A stretch of 64,000 bases of DNA from Hippophae tibetana (lineage: Eukaryota > Streptophyta > Magnoliopsida > Rosales > Elaeagnaceae), in contig CM072808.1 in NCBI GenBank assembly GCA_037013495.1, positions 9,835,319 to 9,899,318 of the forward strand. Reading direction: 5' to 3'. The notes beneath the pieces are model-generated. The model did not search any database, was not told the DNA's origin, and saw only the letters and a list, made by a program, of their open reading frames with translations. The position numbers were made by a program, and so were the translations under genes. Positions within the stretch are counted from its first letter, which is position 1, and each line of letters begins with the position of its first letter. Below, one piece after another: positions 23,802 to 36,284 of the stretch.

Positions 23802-26433
23802 CTATTGTACTTTGTCATTGATTGAATTTTTTGAATAAGAGGTGGTCCCTTTATACCTTTGGGTGCCTTTTGTCTCAGATGTGAGTTCGCTCATGTAATT
23901 AGCTGTCAATAATTCACTAGGTTGTAGCAAAACCTCACCATTTTGAAATTTCACCATTGTTTTATCATAAAGAGCTATAAATAGTTGGGGGAAGAAATAA
24001 CTCAAACGGTGATTATTTGTAAGAAGTCTTATCTTTTGGTAAATTATTGCCCCAACATCTATAATCTTGGTGGATGTTATTGATGAGCAAAAACTGGCAT
24101 TGTCGATCCTGCCAATACTTTGGTTTTATATTTATAAAACTCTTGCAAGTGCACGAATCATTTCGTAGAAAATGATAAGTATATTCCTAAGGTCGATCTA
24201 AGGAAGGAATATATGTGGTTTTAATTTATTATTCAAACTTTTAAAAACGAAATTAAATCCTAAACATCCTGTCACGATATTTTGGGGTTTTGTGTTTTTA
24301 ATCTAAGAACATAAGAATAAAAATATATACAGATTCAATAAAACATTTATGCAAATTTTATCATTTATAATAGTGGAGTATTTATGGATATAATAACTAA
24401 GTTAATTATGCTTGCTCATATTATTTAGGTTATTAAAGATATAAATTGATATTTATTGATTCTCTCTTTTTTATATGAATACCACCTTTGGTGGGGTTAG
24501 ATATTTTTTGTTAACTAAACAAATCAATTAACACCTATGGGTGGGGTCGATAACTAATTTGGTTAATTAAATTAATTTGTTTTTCTAAGAGATTGAAAAT
24601 GGACCATTTAAATGCCACCTTTGGTGGGGTTAGACAGTTTAAACTTTATTCAAGGTGTTCAAATTAAACCTAAGAATTTAATTATCTGAGTACTAACTTT
24701 TAAGTTTTAAAATTACTACTCAAAACATGTTGTCAATACATTTTCAGATAATAATTCCTATAAAAACTTTTGAAATAGAGCTTCACTCTAACTACTGGGT
24801 GATTGTACCAACAAATAAAAAAGCATCACTCTAAATCAGACCGGATAACTAAACCTTAAAATCTAATTTTCAGATTTAAGTTTGTAATGAAAAATAATAT
24901 ATTTCTCTCTAACATTCTTAATATAAATTCTTGAGTAAAAATAAAATCAATTCATTTTAGAGATTTTTACCTATTTAATATTTCGGAAGCATAACAACGT
25001 TATTATTATATCATGTTTACAAACAGTCAACAAAGTTAAATTTAATCACAGACAAATTAAATATAACATATCAGAATAAAGCATAAAAAATAACTGTAAA
25101 GAAAATAAAATCCTTACACTAGTTTGATGTTATTCTTGTTGCTGGAAAACCTCCAAACGAAATTTGCACTTCCATTTATTGAATCAAAAAGAAAATAAAT
25201 TACAAAAACATAATTAGTTCTTCTCAAAAAGAGAAAAACTCTAAAACTAAGAAAAACTAACTAAGAAAAAACTAAAAACTAAGAAATGGAGAGAAAGAAA
25301 GAGAAGAGAAGATGTGTTTTTAGGTGTGATTTGAAGTGAAGAGAATGAGGGTAGTTATAGGTGAGGAGGGGAAGAAAAAATGGGTGAAAAAATGATTAAA
25401 AATGGAGAAACCGCGAAATAGTGAATGATGATGTCATACTGTTGACATCATGGTGGTGTGGGGCATGGCGGAATGGAGAACAGGCCTGCGCGGACTGGGC
25501 GTTGTGTAGGCGCGGTTACGTGCACGATTTTCTCCTTTTTGACATTTTTGACCCTTTTGACCCATTTTTTCCAAATTTTCCATCTTTTTTTTACTTTTTC
25601 TCAATTACTTTATGAATATATTTGTGATGTATTGCTTCTGGTATTTTTCTTTGACTCTTTAAGTTACTTTTTTAAGCGAAAATACCTGAAAAACAATAAA
25701 AATACCCGTGATTCGGAAAAGATAAATTTATATAAATATATGATAAAATCATATGAATATATATCTTTTTAATCAATTAACGTGCATAAAATAATGGTAA
25801 TTTTAGTATTTTTTGAGCACTCATCAGTTATGAAGAAGAGTATAGTAGCCCGCTCTTTGTCAATAATACTATAATATGTGATGGGCATAAGTCTAGAATA
25901 GATTAAATACTTTAAAATACAGGAGACCTTCGTTAAATACTTAGCATTGAAAGATTTGTGTCTCCCATTGATAATATCCCATTCAACTCTCTCAACAATT
26001 AAAGCTCTTATCACCTACTTATAATCCATATTATCCAAACTATTTTCATATTCACCTTGGCCAACATCTCTTAATCCATAAAAAAATTTATATCAGATGA
26101 ACCAAACGGGACAAGCACACCCCTTATCATTGACTTATTATATATAGTATCGAGGACATTAGCATAAAATTCCCAAGCTATTGACTCAACAGTGGCATTT
26201 GGATTCTTAACGAATAATTTTTATCCAAGTGCTGCTATTTTATCAATAATCCTTTCGAATGGATATTGCTTAACCTTAAATTTCATTCCCCGTTCCACAA
26301 TAATGTTTTTATTAATATCAGTAGCTTTGTCAAACCGTAATTTAATCTTTGCTCCAATAATTTTAGTTCTATTATACTCTATTAAAACCTCATTATCCTT
26401 TCCTTTCTCACTATTCTTTCTTTTATGAGCCAT
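23802..26433 (-). pseudogene. Plant transposon protein (PF20167-like, Athila extra ORF), broken by a solo LTR
   Basis: The frame starts MAHKRKNSEKGKDNEV at 26433 and continues with VKNPNATVESIAWEFYANV, MIRGVLVPF, ERVEWDIINGRHKSFNAKYL, SRLMPITYYS and DKERATILF. On the far side of the inserted LTR it resumes with IDVGAIIYQ and SYFFPQLF. This succession is the one seen in the putative plant transposon protein domain of Athila-like elements, downstream of pol. An in-frame stop near 26217, at a usual Trp position, and a frame change near 26075 show that it was already decaying. The reading frame picks up directly across the LTR once one copy of the target duplication is discounted. Confidence 0.7.
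24081..25826 (-). repeat. Solo LTR S1 of the TGATGAG family
   Basis: On the minus strand it starts TGATGAGTGCTCAAAAA and ends TTTTTGCTCATCA. It is flanked by a perfect 5-bp target duplication GTTAT (24076-24080 and 25827-25831). It shares its layout with S2 and S3: a GTATTTTTATTG block, a remnant GC-rich patch (25450-25525), a TATA-like CTATAA (25350-25361 region), three hairpin motifs (24482-24494, about 24532-24544, 24615-24627) and the tail ATGATTCGTGCACTTGC. No internal genes are present, as expected after recombination between two LTRs. Confidence 0.92.
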
Positions 26434-27895
26434 TTATATCATGTTTTTAAAAATAAAATAGCTACAAAAATTCCATAAATTATAACACAAAATCCCTCTT
26501 CACTCTCTTTAGACCAATTTAAGGTTTTGTTCTCTTAAATCCAAAATTTGAAAAATAACTTCATAAAAATTTAGAAAATAACTCTAAGTAATTATTATGG
26601 AAATTTTATTCATTTACTTGTGAGTTTATGTAACCTCCTTTGAAGAAGATGTGTGGAATACCCCTTTAAAGATGAAAACTTGATGAAGATTTGAAAAAAT
26701 CTTGCAAAGATGGCTTGAAAACACTTAGGGATAAAAAGTATGAGAAGAAATTTGAATGATTTGAAGAAAAAGATGTATTTTTAGGTGAGAAAATTTATAT
26801 GGGTCTCATTTGAATTGTGTTTTCTGGAGTTTTGGTGTAAAAATTCATTACGGGCAATTGCGTACTTTGTTTCATGTCGCATCACGAATAAAATATAACC
26901 CAATATATTCAAACATGGGGGTTAGGGTTCATAAGGAATTGAGGAAAATAAAGGGTGTATATAAATTAAACTCATTCGATCGATTCAGTTCATACTCGAT
27001 CGATCGATATTGTTAATTTTTAAAAATTATAAAAACACTCTCAAGTCTTATATTTACCCAAACTTTTCAAATAAACACTCAAATAAAGATAAACATAAAA
27101 AATTAAAAAATATATTTTTATTTCAATGTTTTGAATAAAAATACTAGATTTATTCAAATATGAACATCACTTAAACAATCAATTTTGGAATAAAAATTAT
27201 TCTTAAACAAAATTGAATTATTCAAAGAATGTATAAGTATTCCGATGAAGCACACACATATTTCTCAACACATATTGACAACCATAATTTTTATAATCAC
27301 AGTTATCTCAAGCACTAAAATCTCAAACAATTAATTATAAACTTCTCACATGACATAATTATATATTCAATAAGTGTGTAAGTGAGTTCTTGTTAACATC
27401 AATCACTATATGTAATAAAAAAATATAAATGCACATAAAAAAATACTCAATTACACAATGAATAATTAATCAAAATAAATCAAGTTATATAAAATATTTA
27501 TTTTCTTGATCTTTATAATATTTGTGTTTATTTCATTCTTAGAACAATTCTACTCTCTTTATTATTATTTTGAATTTTTGAATTTTTTTAATGACAAATT
27601 TTAGATAAACTAAAAAAAAAAAACTATATTCAAAATTGAAAATAATTAAATTAATCAAACTAACATGCTCACTTAGGATCAATCAAGCACAACATAAAAT
27701 ATCTATGTGAAAGGAAGATAGTTAGTTGATCGAAAAGAGATAATCTTTTATAACCTAAATTTTCTTCAATTTTAGTTTCGTAACATCTTTGGGTTTGGAA
27801 TCAATTGATTTAATTAGTTTTAAATTTATATTGGATTTACTTATTTTTACCTTTATTATTTTTATTTTTCATTATTAGTTTAGCATACATGTAAA

Positions 27896-28540
27896 ATTAT
27901 ATAAAGAGTGTACTAAACGCTATCATAACAAGAGGCTAGTTCCAAAGTCTTTTTCTTCCTGGAATGAAAGTTCTTTTATTTAACTCTCATTTGAGATAAT
28001 TTCCAAGAAAATTGAGATCAAGATGGGATGGACCTTACATGATTGTCCAAGTTTTTGCATATGGAGCAGTAGAGTTATTGAATCCAACAAAATAAATAAC
28101 TTTCAAAGTCAATGGGCACTATGTAAAGCCTTGTTTAGAAGGAGAATATAACATGGCTAACCTTGATTTCATATTGATAAATTGATCCTCACCATTGAAG
28201 ATGTGCCTTGTTGAGATGTTAAACCAAGCACTAGATGAGAGGCAACCCATCATTGTAAGTAATTTTTCTTTTATATAATTTTATTTAATTAGTTTCTTTT
28301 ATGGTTGTTTGTTTTATTTTAAGTATTAATATAATTAGTGTTTTAACATGTGTTAAAATTTATAGTATTTTATCTGTGAGCATAATTATTTCAAGGTGAT
28401 GTGGGTTGTACCTTGTTTTTCACATTAAATCATTAATACATCAAACATATTGGTAACTTTTGTATCTCTATTCTTGCAATTTATATTTCTTAACATTGAG
28501 GATAATGTAGATTCTAGATTGGGGGTTGATATATAAAAGT
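27896..28540 (+). pseudogene. Athila-like integrase C-terminus and following polypurine-type motif
   Basis: Plus-strand frames give TKRYHNKRLVPK, then after a frame change KLRSRWDGPYMIVQVFAYGA, VELLNPTK, FKVNGHYVKPC, the C-terminal integrase block of Athila and Tat elements. A stop replaces one codon after NPTK. Downstream, TTGAGGATAATGTAGATTCT and GATTGGGGGTTG (28496-28530) match the conserved stretch that follows pol in Athila elements. The orientation is opposite to the pseudogene at 23.8-26.4 kb, so it is a separate fragment or an inverted piece. Confidence 0.75.
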
Positions 28541-30607
28541 TACACATTTTACACTCTTTTTATTCTTAGATAATTTAAACAATTTTAATATAATTTTATT
28601 TATTACGTTTATTTGTAATTTATTTGTTTGAAATTATTTGTTTAGTAATTTTTAGTTTTTTTAGAGTGATTTTAAATTTTTTCACAAAAAATTGATCATA
28701 TCTTCGAATTAACTTAGTATTGAATGTATGAATTTTTACATCTTAATGAAGTGTTATATATATTTTTTTCATTTGGTTAGATTAAATTATTTAAGTAAAA
28801 TTGATGGTATATACATTTCTTCATTCATGCATGACATCTTTTAAAAAAGATATATATCTAGGGTTACTTAAACAAATACAAACAGAAAAGCCAAATATTA
28901 ACCACTCACCTTACCATATAAAGCACAATATCACAAATGTTGTAGGCTTATTAATGCATCAAAGATAACCACAAATATTTGACAAATTAACTCATTGAAA
29001 ATTCCTACTTGAATAGTTTTTTTAAAAACAAGAAAGATAAAATAAGATGAAGAGAATAATTCTCAATAATGCTATTGTGTGGTTAAAAAGTTTGTGTGTT
29101 CTGGTTTGTATATATAGTACATTTTGAAGTACTAGATCGAAGTAAAATTACTATGTTATCCATAAAATTAGTCAAAAAAGTTTTAAAGAACAACAATATA
29201 GTAAAAAGCTAATTCAATTGGATGTAAAAATAGGTTTTAAAATCAAAACCCTAGTCGCTTGATTGATTTAACATATGCTCGGTAGATCGGGTACTTTGTT
29301 CAATCAATCTAGTCAATGAAAAAATTAATTTGGGATTTTTTTGAAATTGAGTAGATTGATTCTCATTGCTCAATTGATGTAGACATGTCTCGATCGATTG
29401 AGTAGTCTAATCTTAAAATTTTTTTACGTGTCTAACATATAATCTAATGTGTGTAAGAACAATGATATACTTGAATTGTGACACATATAGAAACTAAAGT
29501 TACATTTGTATGTTTTATTCACACATATTGACAACACTTACATAAGCTTGTCAATTTCAGATCACCCGCTTCTAACTACAAGTATAACAGTTACCTAGAT
29601 CACATGTTCCTAACTATAAGTATAATGAATAAGTCATTAAATAATTTTATCACCGATGGTGATATTAAACTTTTTAGAATCTTTAAAGGTAGCTTCAGAA
29701 ATATTTTTATTATTAATACTATAACTGATCAAATATTAAGTTCTAAATAAAAAATAATAATTACTAACAAAAATAAAAGAAATAAAAGAAATAAAAAAGT
29801 AATAAAATTAGTAGATAATTAAATCAAAAGAACAAAAAAAGAAAAAGAAAGAAAATAAATATAAATAAAATTTAGTAAACAAAACTACTTAGACAAAAAG
29901 TTAGTAAATAAGAATACTAAGAAAAAGAAATAAAAATTAGTAAATTAATAAGTAAAAATAATTAAATAAACTAAAATAAAAATAAAAATCTGAATTAGTA
30001 TACAAGAAAATTCTAAAAATAAATTAATATCTAATTCAACTAAAAACAAAATACTTAAAAAAAAGTAAATTAAGATATTTTTAGATTTTTATTTTTTGAA
30101 ATAAAATTTGAATTTTTTTAATCAACTTTTAAAGATGGCATAAATTTTTTAGAATTTTTTTATTTTCAAAATTTTTGATTTGTTTTTTTTTTTTCAATAT
30201 CACAAGTCAACTTAATAAATGAGATATTATGTTTATAATTTTTTTTCTTTTTATATGTTTTTAATTTATTTTAGATCTTATTTTTTTAATTTAAATTTAA
30301 ATTTGAAATTGAAATTAAGATATCATTATTATTGTTTTGATTTCATTATAAATTTTTTTAAAGTCAAATGATCAAAGAGACTTTAATTGTTTTCAATTTG
30401 TTTTTAATTTAAGATCCCTTTATTGTGTTTGATAAAATAAAATATAAAATATTTTTTTATTTTAAAAAAATAAAAGAAATTTTTAAATTTAAAATATCTA
30501 AAATTAATTGATAACCAAGATATTATAAGATTTAAAATCAAAATCAAAATATTTATAACACATGTTGTTTTAAGATTTTGATAATAAAAATTTAAAAACG
30601 TTATATT
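28541..30607. other. AT-rich non-coding Athila-type sequence
   Basis: Very AT-rich with long A and T runs. CGATCGATTGA and similar motifs occur at 29260-29410, as in the oppositely oriented interior near 26.97 kb, which suggests both are the region between pol and the extra ORF of related elements. No protein similarity was recognised. Confidence 0.5.
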
Positions 30608-30625
30608 TTCTTGGAAACGGTGCCA
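30608..30625 (-). other. Primer-binding site of Athila-like LTR B
   Basis: On the minus strand it reads TGGCACCGTTTCCAAGAA, close to the tRNA-Asp type site TGGCGCCGTTGCC of Athila and Tat elements. It lies six bases from the LTR end at 30632, making LTR B the 5' LTR of a minus-oriented element. Confidence 0.75.
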
Positions 30626-31268
30626 AAAACTTGATACTTGTAATGATTGTCTAATTTTTAGTGCTATTATCATTATACTTGGTATGGACGCAAAAAACTT
30701 GGTGCAGAAAGCTTGGGTTTGAAGAACTATACTAATGACATAAAAATAATGATAGATTCAATAAATATTTAAGTAATTAAATATTTATAATACAATGGAG
30801 AATTTATATGAAATTATCCCTAGGTAGCTATTAATTTCGTTATTAATCAATTATCAATTAAAGTTTTTTCTTAATTGATGCTTTTGGTAAAGTTATTAGT
30901 TTAAACTCTCATCAAGGTATCTAAGTTAAGTTAATGATTTAAGTATTTGGAAATTAACTTTGAGATTTTAAATCTATTATAAAAAATATGTCATCAAAAT
31001 ATTATCCAATAATAAATCTTATAAAAATCTTTGAAATAATGTTCTCTAAATTAGATCCAAAATATTTTATCTAAGATCTAAGAGTTGACTCTAAATCCGA
31101 TTTAGATAATTAAATCCTAAATCTAGCTCTCTTATTTATTATGAATAATACTTTGTCAATTTATTTTTAATTTACAAACTTCGTTTTAATCTTGATAAAG
31201 AAATAAAACATAATCCATTTTATAATTTTTTTAATATACTTTAATATTTCACAAGTATATCAACAATA

Positions 31269-31951
31269 TGATGGAATATATGCTTACCAAATGGAGTGTG
31301 GACCCGCTTGAAGTACCACTTGGTTCAATTACAAGAGCACGGGTAAAGAGATTCAAGGATGTTTTGAATGGGCTGATGCAAGAAGTTTGGACTCAAGCCA
31401 ATTCGTGTAAGCTTATGGAGGAAGGCCCATATGTTCATGAAAGATGTGTCAACATGCTGTAAATTCAGCAAGGAAATTTGAAATAATTAGTTTAGTTTCC
31501 TTTTACTAATTTTAGGTGTGTGATTTGGGGAGAAAGAAATTTGGTTGATTCTTTACCATTTTGGGTGTGTAGCTTAAGGGGGAAGAACCTAGACATTTCT
31601 TTTAGTTATGTTTCCTTTTCTATTTTTCGTAGTTTCTCTTTCTTAAATGGGCATGTAAGGCATGTAATAGTAAATTCAATAAAAATAAGAATATTTCAGA
31701 TCAAAATTGGAGAGCAAAATTTCTCTTTGGTTTTTTGAAGAATTTTTTAAACTCATCAGATTTATCTATGGCATTCATACCTCGACTTATCAATCAAGTC
31801 TCTATTCCTTGATTGTGGTGTCTTCCTCATACCAAGGTTCACATTTATTTATAGGTTTTGGGTTGTGGTTTCCATCCAAATCTGTAGTAGAACGGTCCTA
31901 GGAGCTAAATTTTCTTACGGGTTTCGTCACAAGTTGACATGGTTCGTACCA
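31269..31951 (+). repeat. Gypsy 5' LTR
   Basis: Starts TGATGGAATATATG and ends GTACCA. It matches 38876-39535 along its length, for example GGCTGATGCAAGAAGTTTGG and CATGAAAGATGTGTNAACATG. Confidence 0.92.
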
Positions 31952-31954
31952 TTT

Positions 31955-31968
31955 TGGTATGAGAGCCA
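31955..31968 (+). other. Gypsy primer-binding site
   Basis: TGGTATGAGAGCCA, one base off the plant tRNA-Met site TGGTATCAGAGCCA, three bases after the LTR. Confidence 0.8.
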
Positions 31969-31974
31969 AGGTTC

Positions 31975-33110
31975 TAGTCTCAGGTTTGCCTATCCTTGTT
32001 GCGTTTTTTTATTTATGTATTTATCTATGTGTTTCTTTGTGTGTTTATCTCAATCCTATCTCTCTTTTTCATTCAAGTTTATTAAAAAAAAGAAGAGGAT
32101 TGTTGTTCATAGTTTAAAAAAATTGATAAATTGGCATTTCAACTTTAAATAGCCATAACTTTTGACTCATTTAACAAAATGACTATTATAGTATATCAAA
32201 TCGAAGCTTGTTTCGATTCCTAGAAGTATATTAGGTTTAGCCTTTGTTTCACATTTTTCGAGCCCAAATTCCATCGTTGTCATTAGTTATCAACAATTTA
32301 AAGTTTTTGTCGTACCTTTTCCATTTTCACTTTATTTTGATTTTGTTCATGGGGTTGTGAATTTTTTTCTTTGTGTCTTTCCTATTCATAGTAGCAGTAA
32401 AAAAAGAGAGAATATTTGCAGCAATGATTATTTCTCTCTTTCTTTATTCTCATAATCTTTCCATATTCAAGAAGATTTGTTGTTGTGATTATTTATTCCT
32501 TTCTTTACTCTCATATTCTTTCCATATTACATTTACTTTCATTTATTGGAAAAGAAAGATCTTAAGAAAAAATATTTCTAGCTTGAGATTATTTATTTCT
32601 TGTTTTTAATTTTCCTAAATAGATTTTCTACCTTCTTTCCTTTCTTCATAATTTTTGGTACAGAAAGTAGGTAGTCAAAATTAAAAAAATGACAAGAAAA
32701 CAAGGGGATCCAAATAAAAAATAGGATCTGAATAAAAAAAAGTGGATTGTTTCCATTTTCATTATTGGAAACCTAGCCATTTGTGTTAATAACTTCTTAC
32801 TTTTAGGATCCAAATCTGATTAGTCAGGTTTGGGTGTGGATTGTTGCATAAAATCTGCTTCTTGTTTGATTAGTTTGATAAGAACTTTTGATAAATTATG
32901 AGCAAAAAGAGGAAAAAAGTGGTGAGCTTATAAAAGGGTAAAAGTTGATTTAAATTTTGAGTGTAAACACGAGTTAATTGAGTGATACTTCAATTTTGAA
33001 TGAAACACTTGAGGGATTGAAGTGAGGATTCTTTCCTATTGTTATTACTACTAACATTTTCTTAGCAACAAATATTTCTAAAGAAACTTCTTCAGAAGAT
33101 GTATTTGGCA
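31975..33110 (+). other. Gypsy leader region, no gene seen
   Basis: T-rich and A-rich sequence between the primer-binding site and gag. Small reading frames occur but none resembles a known protein. Confidence 0.5.
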
Positions 33111-33117
33111 AGATTGA

Positions 33118-33869
33118 TATCAAATTTATGATGGAGGCATTGACAAAAGAGATATGGAGGTTGATTAGGGAAGATATGGAACCCATTCATAAGAGGTTAG
33201 ATAGGGTAGAAAACACACGTGTTGAACCATCTTGTGTGCATAGGGGGAGAGAATTCAACTAAGGGGAGTTAGGACAGAGAAGGATGAGTTTGAAGAGTTT
33301 GAAGAGGAAGATGATCAGGAATCGATTGATAATGCTAGAAGGAGATACAGTGATAGATTTAGGAATGTGAGGAATCGAGAGGATAATAATTTGGATAGTA
33401 TTAAGATGAAGATTCAATTTTTCAAGGGAAGAATGATCTAGTAGCTTATCTAGAATGGGAGAAGAAGGTTGGGTTAGTATTCGATTGCCACTATTATTCT
33501 GAGGTAAAAAAGTAAAACTTGCTACCATTGAATTTTTTATTATGCTCTTATTTGGTGGGATCAATTGGTGCTGAATATGAGGAGAAATAAGGAGCATCTA
33601 ATAGAGACGTGGGAGGAGATGAAAATTGTGATGAGAAAGAGGTTCATTCCTAGTTACTATTACTGAGAGTTGTATAATAGGTTACAAACACATAGGTAGT
33701 ACATCCACTTGGAAGTCAAACCATTGGAAGCAAGATCAAAAGCTTTCCACTCCAAAGCCAAAATCGGAGCAGAAGCAAGTAATGGCTAGCTAAGGAACTC
33801 AAGACAAATCAGATTCATCCATTACTCAGAATTGTGATATTAAATTTTTTAATAATCAAGGCAAGGGTT
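33118..33869 (+). pseudogene. Gypsy gag, N-terminal and central part, with stops
   Basis: Plus frames give LDRVENTRVEPS, RRRYSDRFRNVRNRED, IKMKI, AYLEWEKKVGLVFDCHYYSE, KLATIEF, ETWEEMK and MRKRFIPSYYY, matching the order of plant Gypsy gag cores. Frame changes near 33425 and 33545 and several stops break it. The zinc-knuckle part would follow at 33.87 kb but is cut off by an inserted LTR. Confidence 0.85.
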
Positions 33870-35636
33870 TGATGAGTGCTTAAAAAGCATTAATATTACA
33901 ATGATTTAAAATACTTTAATTGATTAAATAGATTTATATTTGTATGATTTTATAATATTTTTATATAAATTTATTTTTTCTGAATAACGAGTATTTTTAT
34001 TGTTTTTAGGTATTTTGTTCAAAAAATAACTTAAAGACTCGAATAAAAATACTAGAGACAATACATTACAAATATGTTGAGAAAAAATGAGGAAAAATAA
34101 AAAAGATGGAAAAATTGGACAAAATGGGTAAAAGTGCCAAAATTTTGCACGCAACCACCCATCCACATCGAGTCCCACACGTATTAGTTCGTGCGTGCAC
34201 ACATGCCCAGCACATGCTACTCCAATTTTTGTGCATGCTAGCACATGCCCGCACCATGTCCCTCGCACAATTTTCACGCCGCATACTCGTGCCTGCGTGT
34301 CCAAACACATCCAAAATCAATTTTTGAAATATTTTCCCATCTTTTTTGGCCTTTTTCTCATCTATAAAAGGACCATCTTCCCCCATTGTTAAATACACAA
34401 TTTTCTCAACTCTTTCTCTCTCTAGAATGTTTTCGTAGCTTTTTGGTTTTTAGTTTTAGAGTTCTTCTCTTTTTGAGAAGAACTAGTAATATTTTTATAG
34501 ATTTTTAGTTTTTGATTCGATAAATGAAAATACAAATCCATTTGGAGGTTTCCCAACAATAGAATTAGCATGCAATTGTTGTAAGGATTCTTTTTAAGGT
34601 ATAATGTTAATGGATTTATTATAGTTATTTTTTTATGTTTTATTCTTATATGTTATATATTTTATTTTAATTTATCTATGATTAAATTTAACATGACTAG
34701 CTGTTTGTAAATATGATATAATTATAACGTTATTATGATTGTGAAATATTAAATAGGTAAAACATTTCTATAAAATAAATTGATTTTGTTTTTATTCAAG
34801 ATTTATATTAAGGATGTGAGAGAGAAATATATTATTTTTAATTACAAACTTAAATCTGAAAATTAAATTTTAAAGTTTAATTATCCGGTTTGATTTAGAG
34901 TAGTACTCTTTTATTTGTTAGTACAATCACCTCGTAGTTAGAGTGAAACTCTATTCTAAATTTTTTTATAAGAATTATTATTCGAAAATGTATTGACATC
35001 ATATTTTTAGTCAAGGTTTTAAAACTTGAAAGTTAATACTTGGATAATTAAATTCTTAGGTTTAATTTGGACACCTTGAATAAAGTTTAAAATGTCTAAC
35101 CTCACCAAATGTGACATTTAAATGGTTCATTTTCTATCTCTTAAAAAAAGGAATTAATTTAACTAATCAAATATATTATGGACCCCACCCATATGTGTTA
35201 ATTTATTTGTTTAATTAACAAAGAATATATAACCCCACCAAAGGTGGTATTCATATAAAAAAGAGATAATCAATTTATATCTTTAATAACATAAATAATA
35301 TGAGCAAGCATAATTAACTTAATTATTATATCTATAAATACTCAATTGTTATAAATGATAACAATTTGCATTATTGTTTATTGAATCCATATCTATGTTT
35401 ATTTTTTATGTTATTAGATTAGGAAATAAACAAACCAAAATATCATGACAAGATGTTTAAGATTTAATTTTGTTTTTAAGATTTTGAATAATAAATTAAA
35501 AACCATATATATTCTTTCCTTAAATCGACCTTGGGAGTATACTTATCATTTGCGATAAAATGATTCGTGCACTTATGAGAGTTTTATAAATAATAAAACC
35601 AAAGAATCCACAAGATTGGTAATGTATTGCTGATGA
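33870..35636 (+). repeat. LTR S2 of the TGATGAG family, inserted in the Gypsy gag
   Basis: It starts TGATGAGTGCTTAAAAAGCA and follows S3 over its full length, including the TATA box TCTATAAAAG (34361-34370), the motif CCACCAAAGGTGG (35235-35247) and the tail GATTCGTGCACTTATGAGAG. No matching target duplication is visible (GGGTT before, TAAGG after), so one end is altered or part of the Gypsy gag was lost with it. Its GC-rich patch (34141-34310) has many TG and CA where S3 has CG. Confidence 0.85.
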
Positions 35637-36030
35637 TAAGGTGTACGCTGCCAAAGGTGAATTATTGGTGACCAGAAGGGATTTGAGTGTGCAATCCAAT
35701 GAATGATGAAGTGTAGTAGGAGAACATATTTCATACTAGATGCCATATCCAAAACAAGGTATGTAGTGTGATTATTGATGGAGGAAATTGTACTAATGTT
35801 TACCATGGTGGAGAAGTTAGCATGCCAACAATTAAACATCCTAACCCTTATAAATTGCAATGGTTAAATGATATATGAAGTTTTGTGTGAAGTTGTTCCC
35901 ATGCAAACAAAGCACTTGTTATTAGGAAGACCATGGCAATTTAATAGATGAGTCAAGCATGATGGCTTCACCAACAAGTATTCATTTTTTCACAGTCAAA
36001 GATCAATTACTCTTATACCTTTGACACCAA
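35637..36030 (+). pseudogene. Gypsy aspartic protease region, degenerate
   Basis: The frames give LLVTRRDLSVQ, ENIFHTRCHIQNKVCSVIID, then KHPNPYKLQWLND and a shifted LLGRPWQF-like segment. The active-site region reads VIIDGGNCTNV, where Gypsy elements of this type usually have VIIDGGS. Several stops and frame changes occur. Confidence 0.75.
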
Positions 36031-36284
36031 AACAAGTTTATAAGGATCAAGTGAGGTTGTAAAAAGAGAGTGATAAAAATAAATTGAGAGAAGATCAGAA
36101 AGAAAAGAGATTGAAAAAGTTAAGAAAAAAGAAGAGAAAAAGAAATTTCTATGCAAAAGCAAGTGAAATAAGGAAAGTAATGTTCCTTAATCAGACAGTG
36201 ATAGTACTTCTATACAAATAGCCACTTTTGAATACTAACCAACTTGATGATGCTCAATTATTTCTATCTTGTAGGAATTTGAGG

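Larger units (their letters stand above)
21739..27895 (-). mobile_element. Interior of an Athila-like Ty3/Gypsy element, minus orientation, 5' part lost
   Basis: Running leftward, it contains an AT-rich untranslated stretch with CGATCGATCGA motifs near 26960-27005, the plant transposon protein pseudogene (26433-23802), a long non-coding 3' segment (23800-21740) and LTR A. The interior beyond about 27.9 kb switches to plus-oriented Athila sequence, so the gag-pol part of this element is missing. The upper boundary is approximate. The 3' segment holds only AT-rich sequence with small random frames. Confidence 0.55.

Noticed and set aside
33259..33597. 112-codon minus-strand frame
   Set aside because: It is antisense to the readable Gypsy gag segment and has no similarity of its own.
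34066..34398. Overlapping frames of 65-128 codons on both strands, rich in Cys and His
   Set aside because: They cover the matching GC-rich patch of LTR S2 on both strands, which points to composition and not coding.
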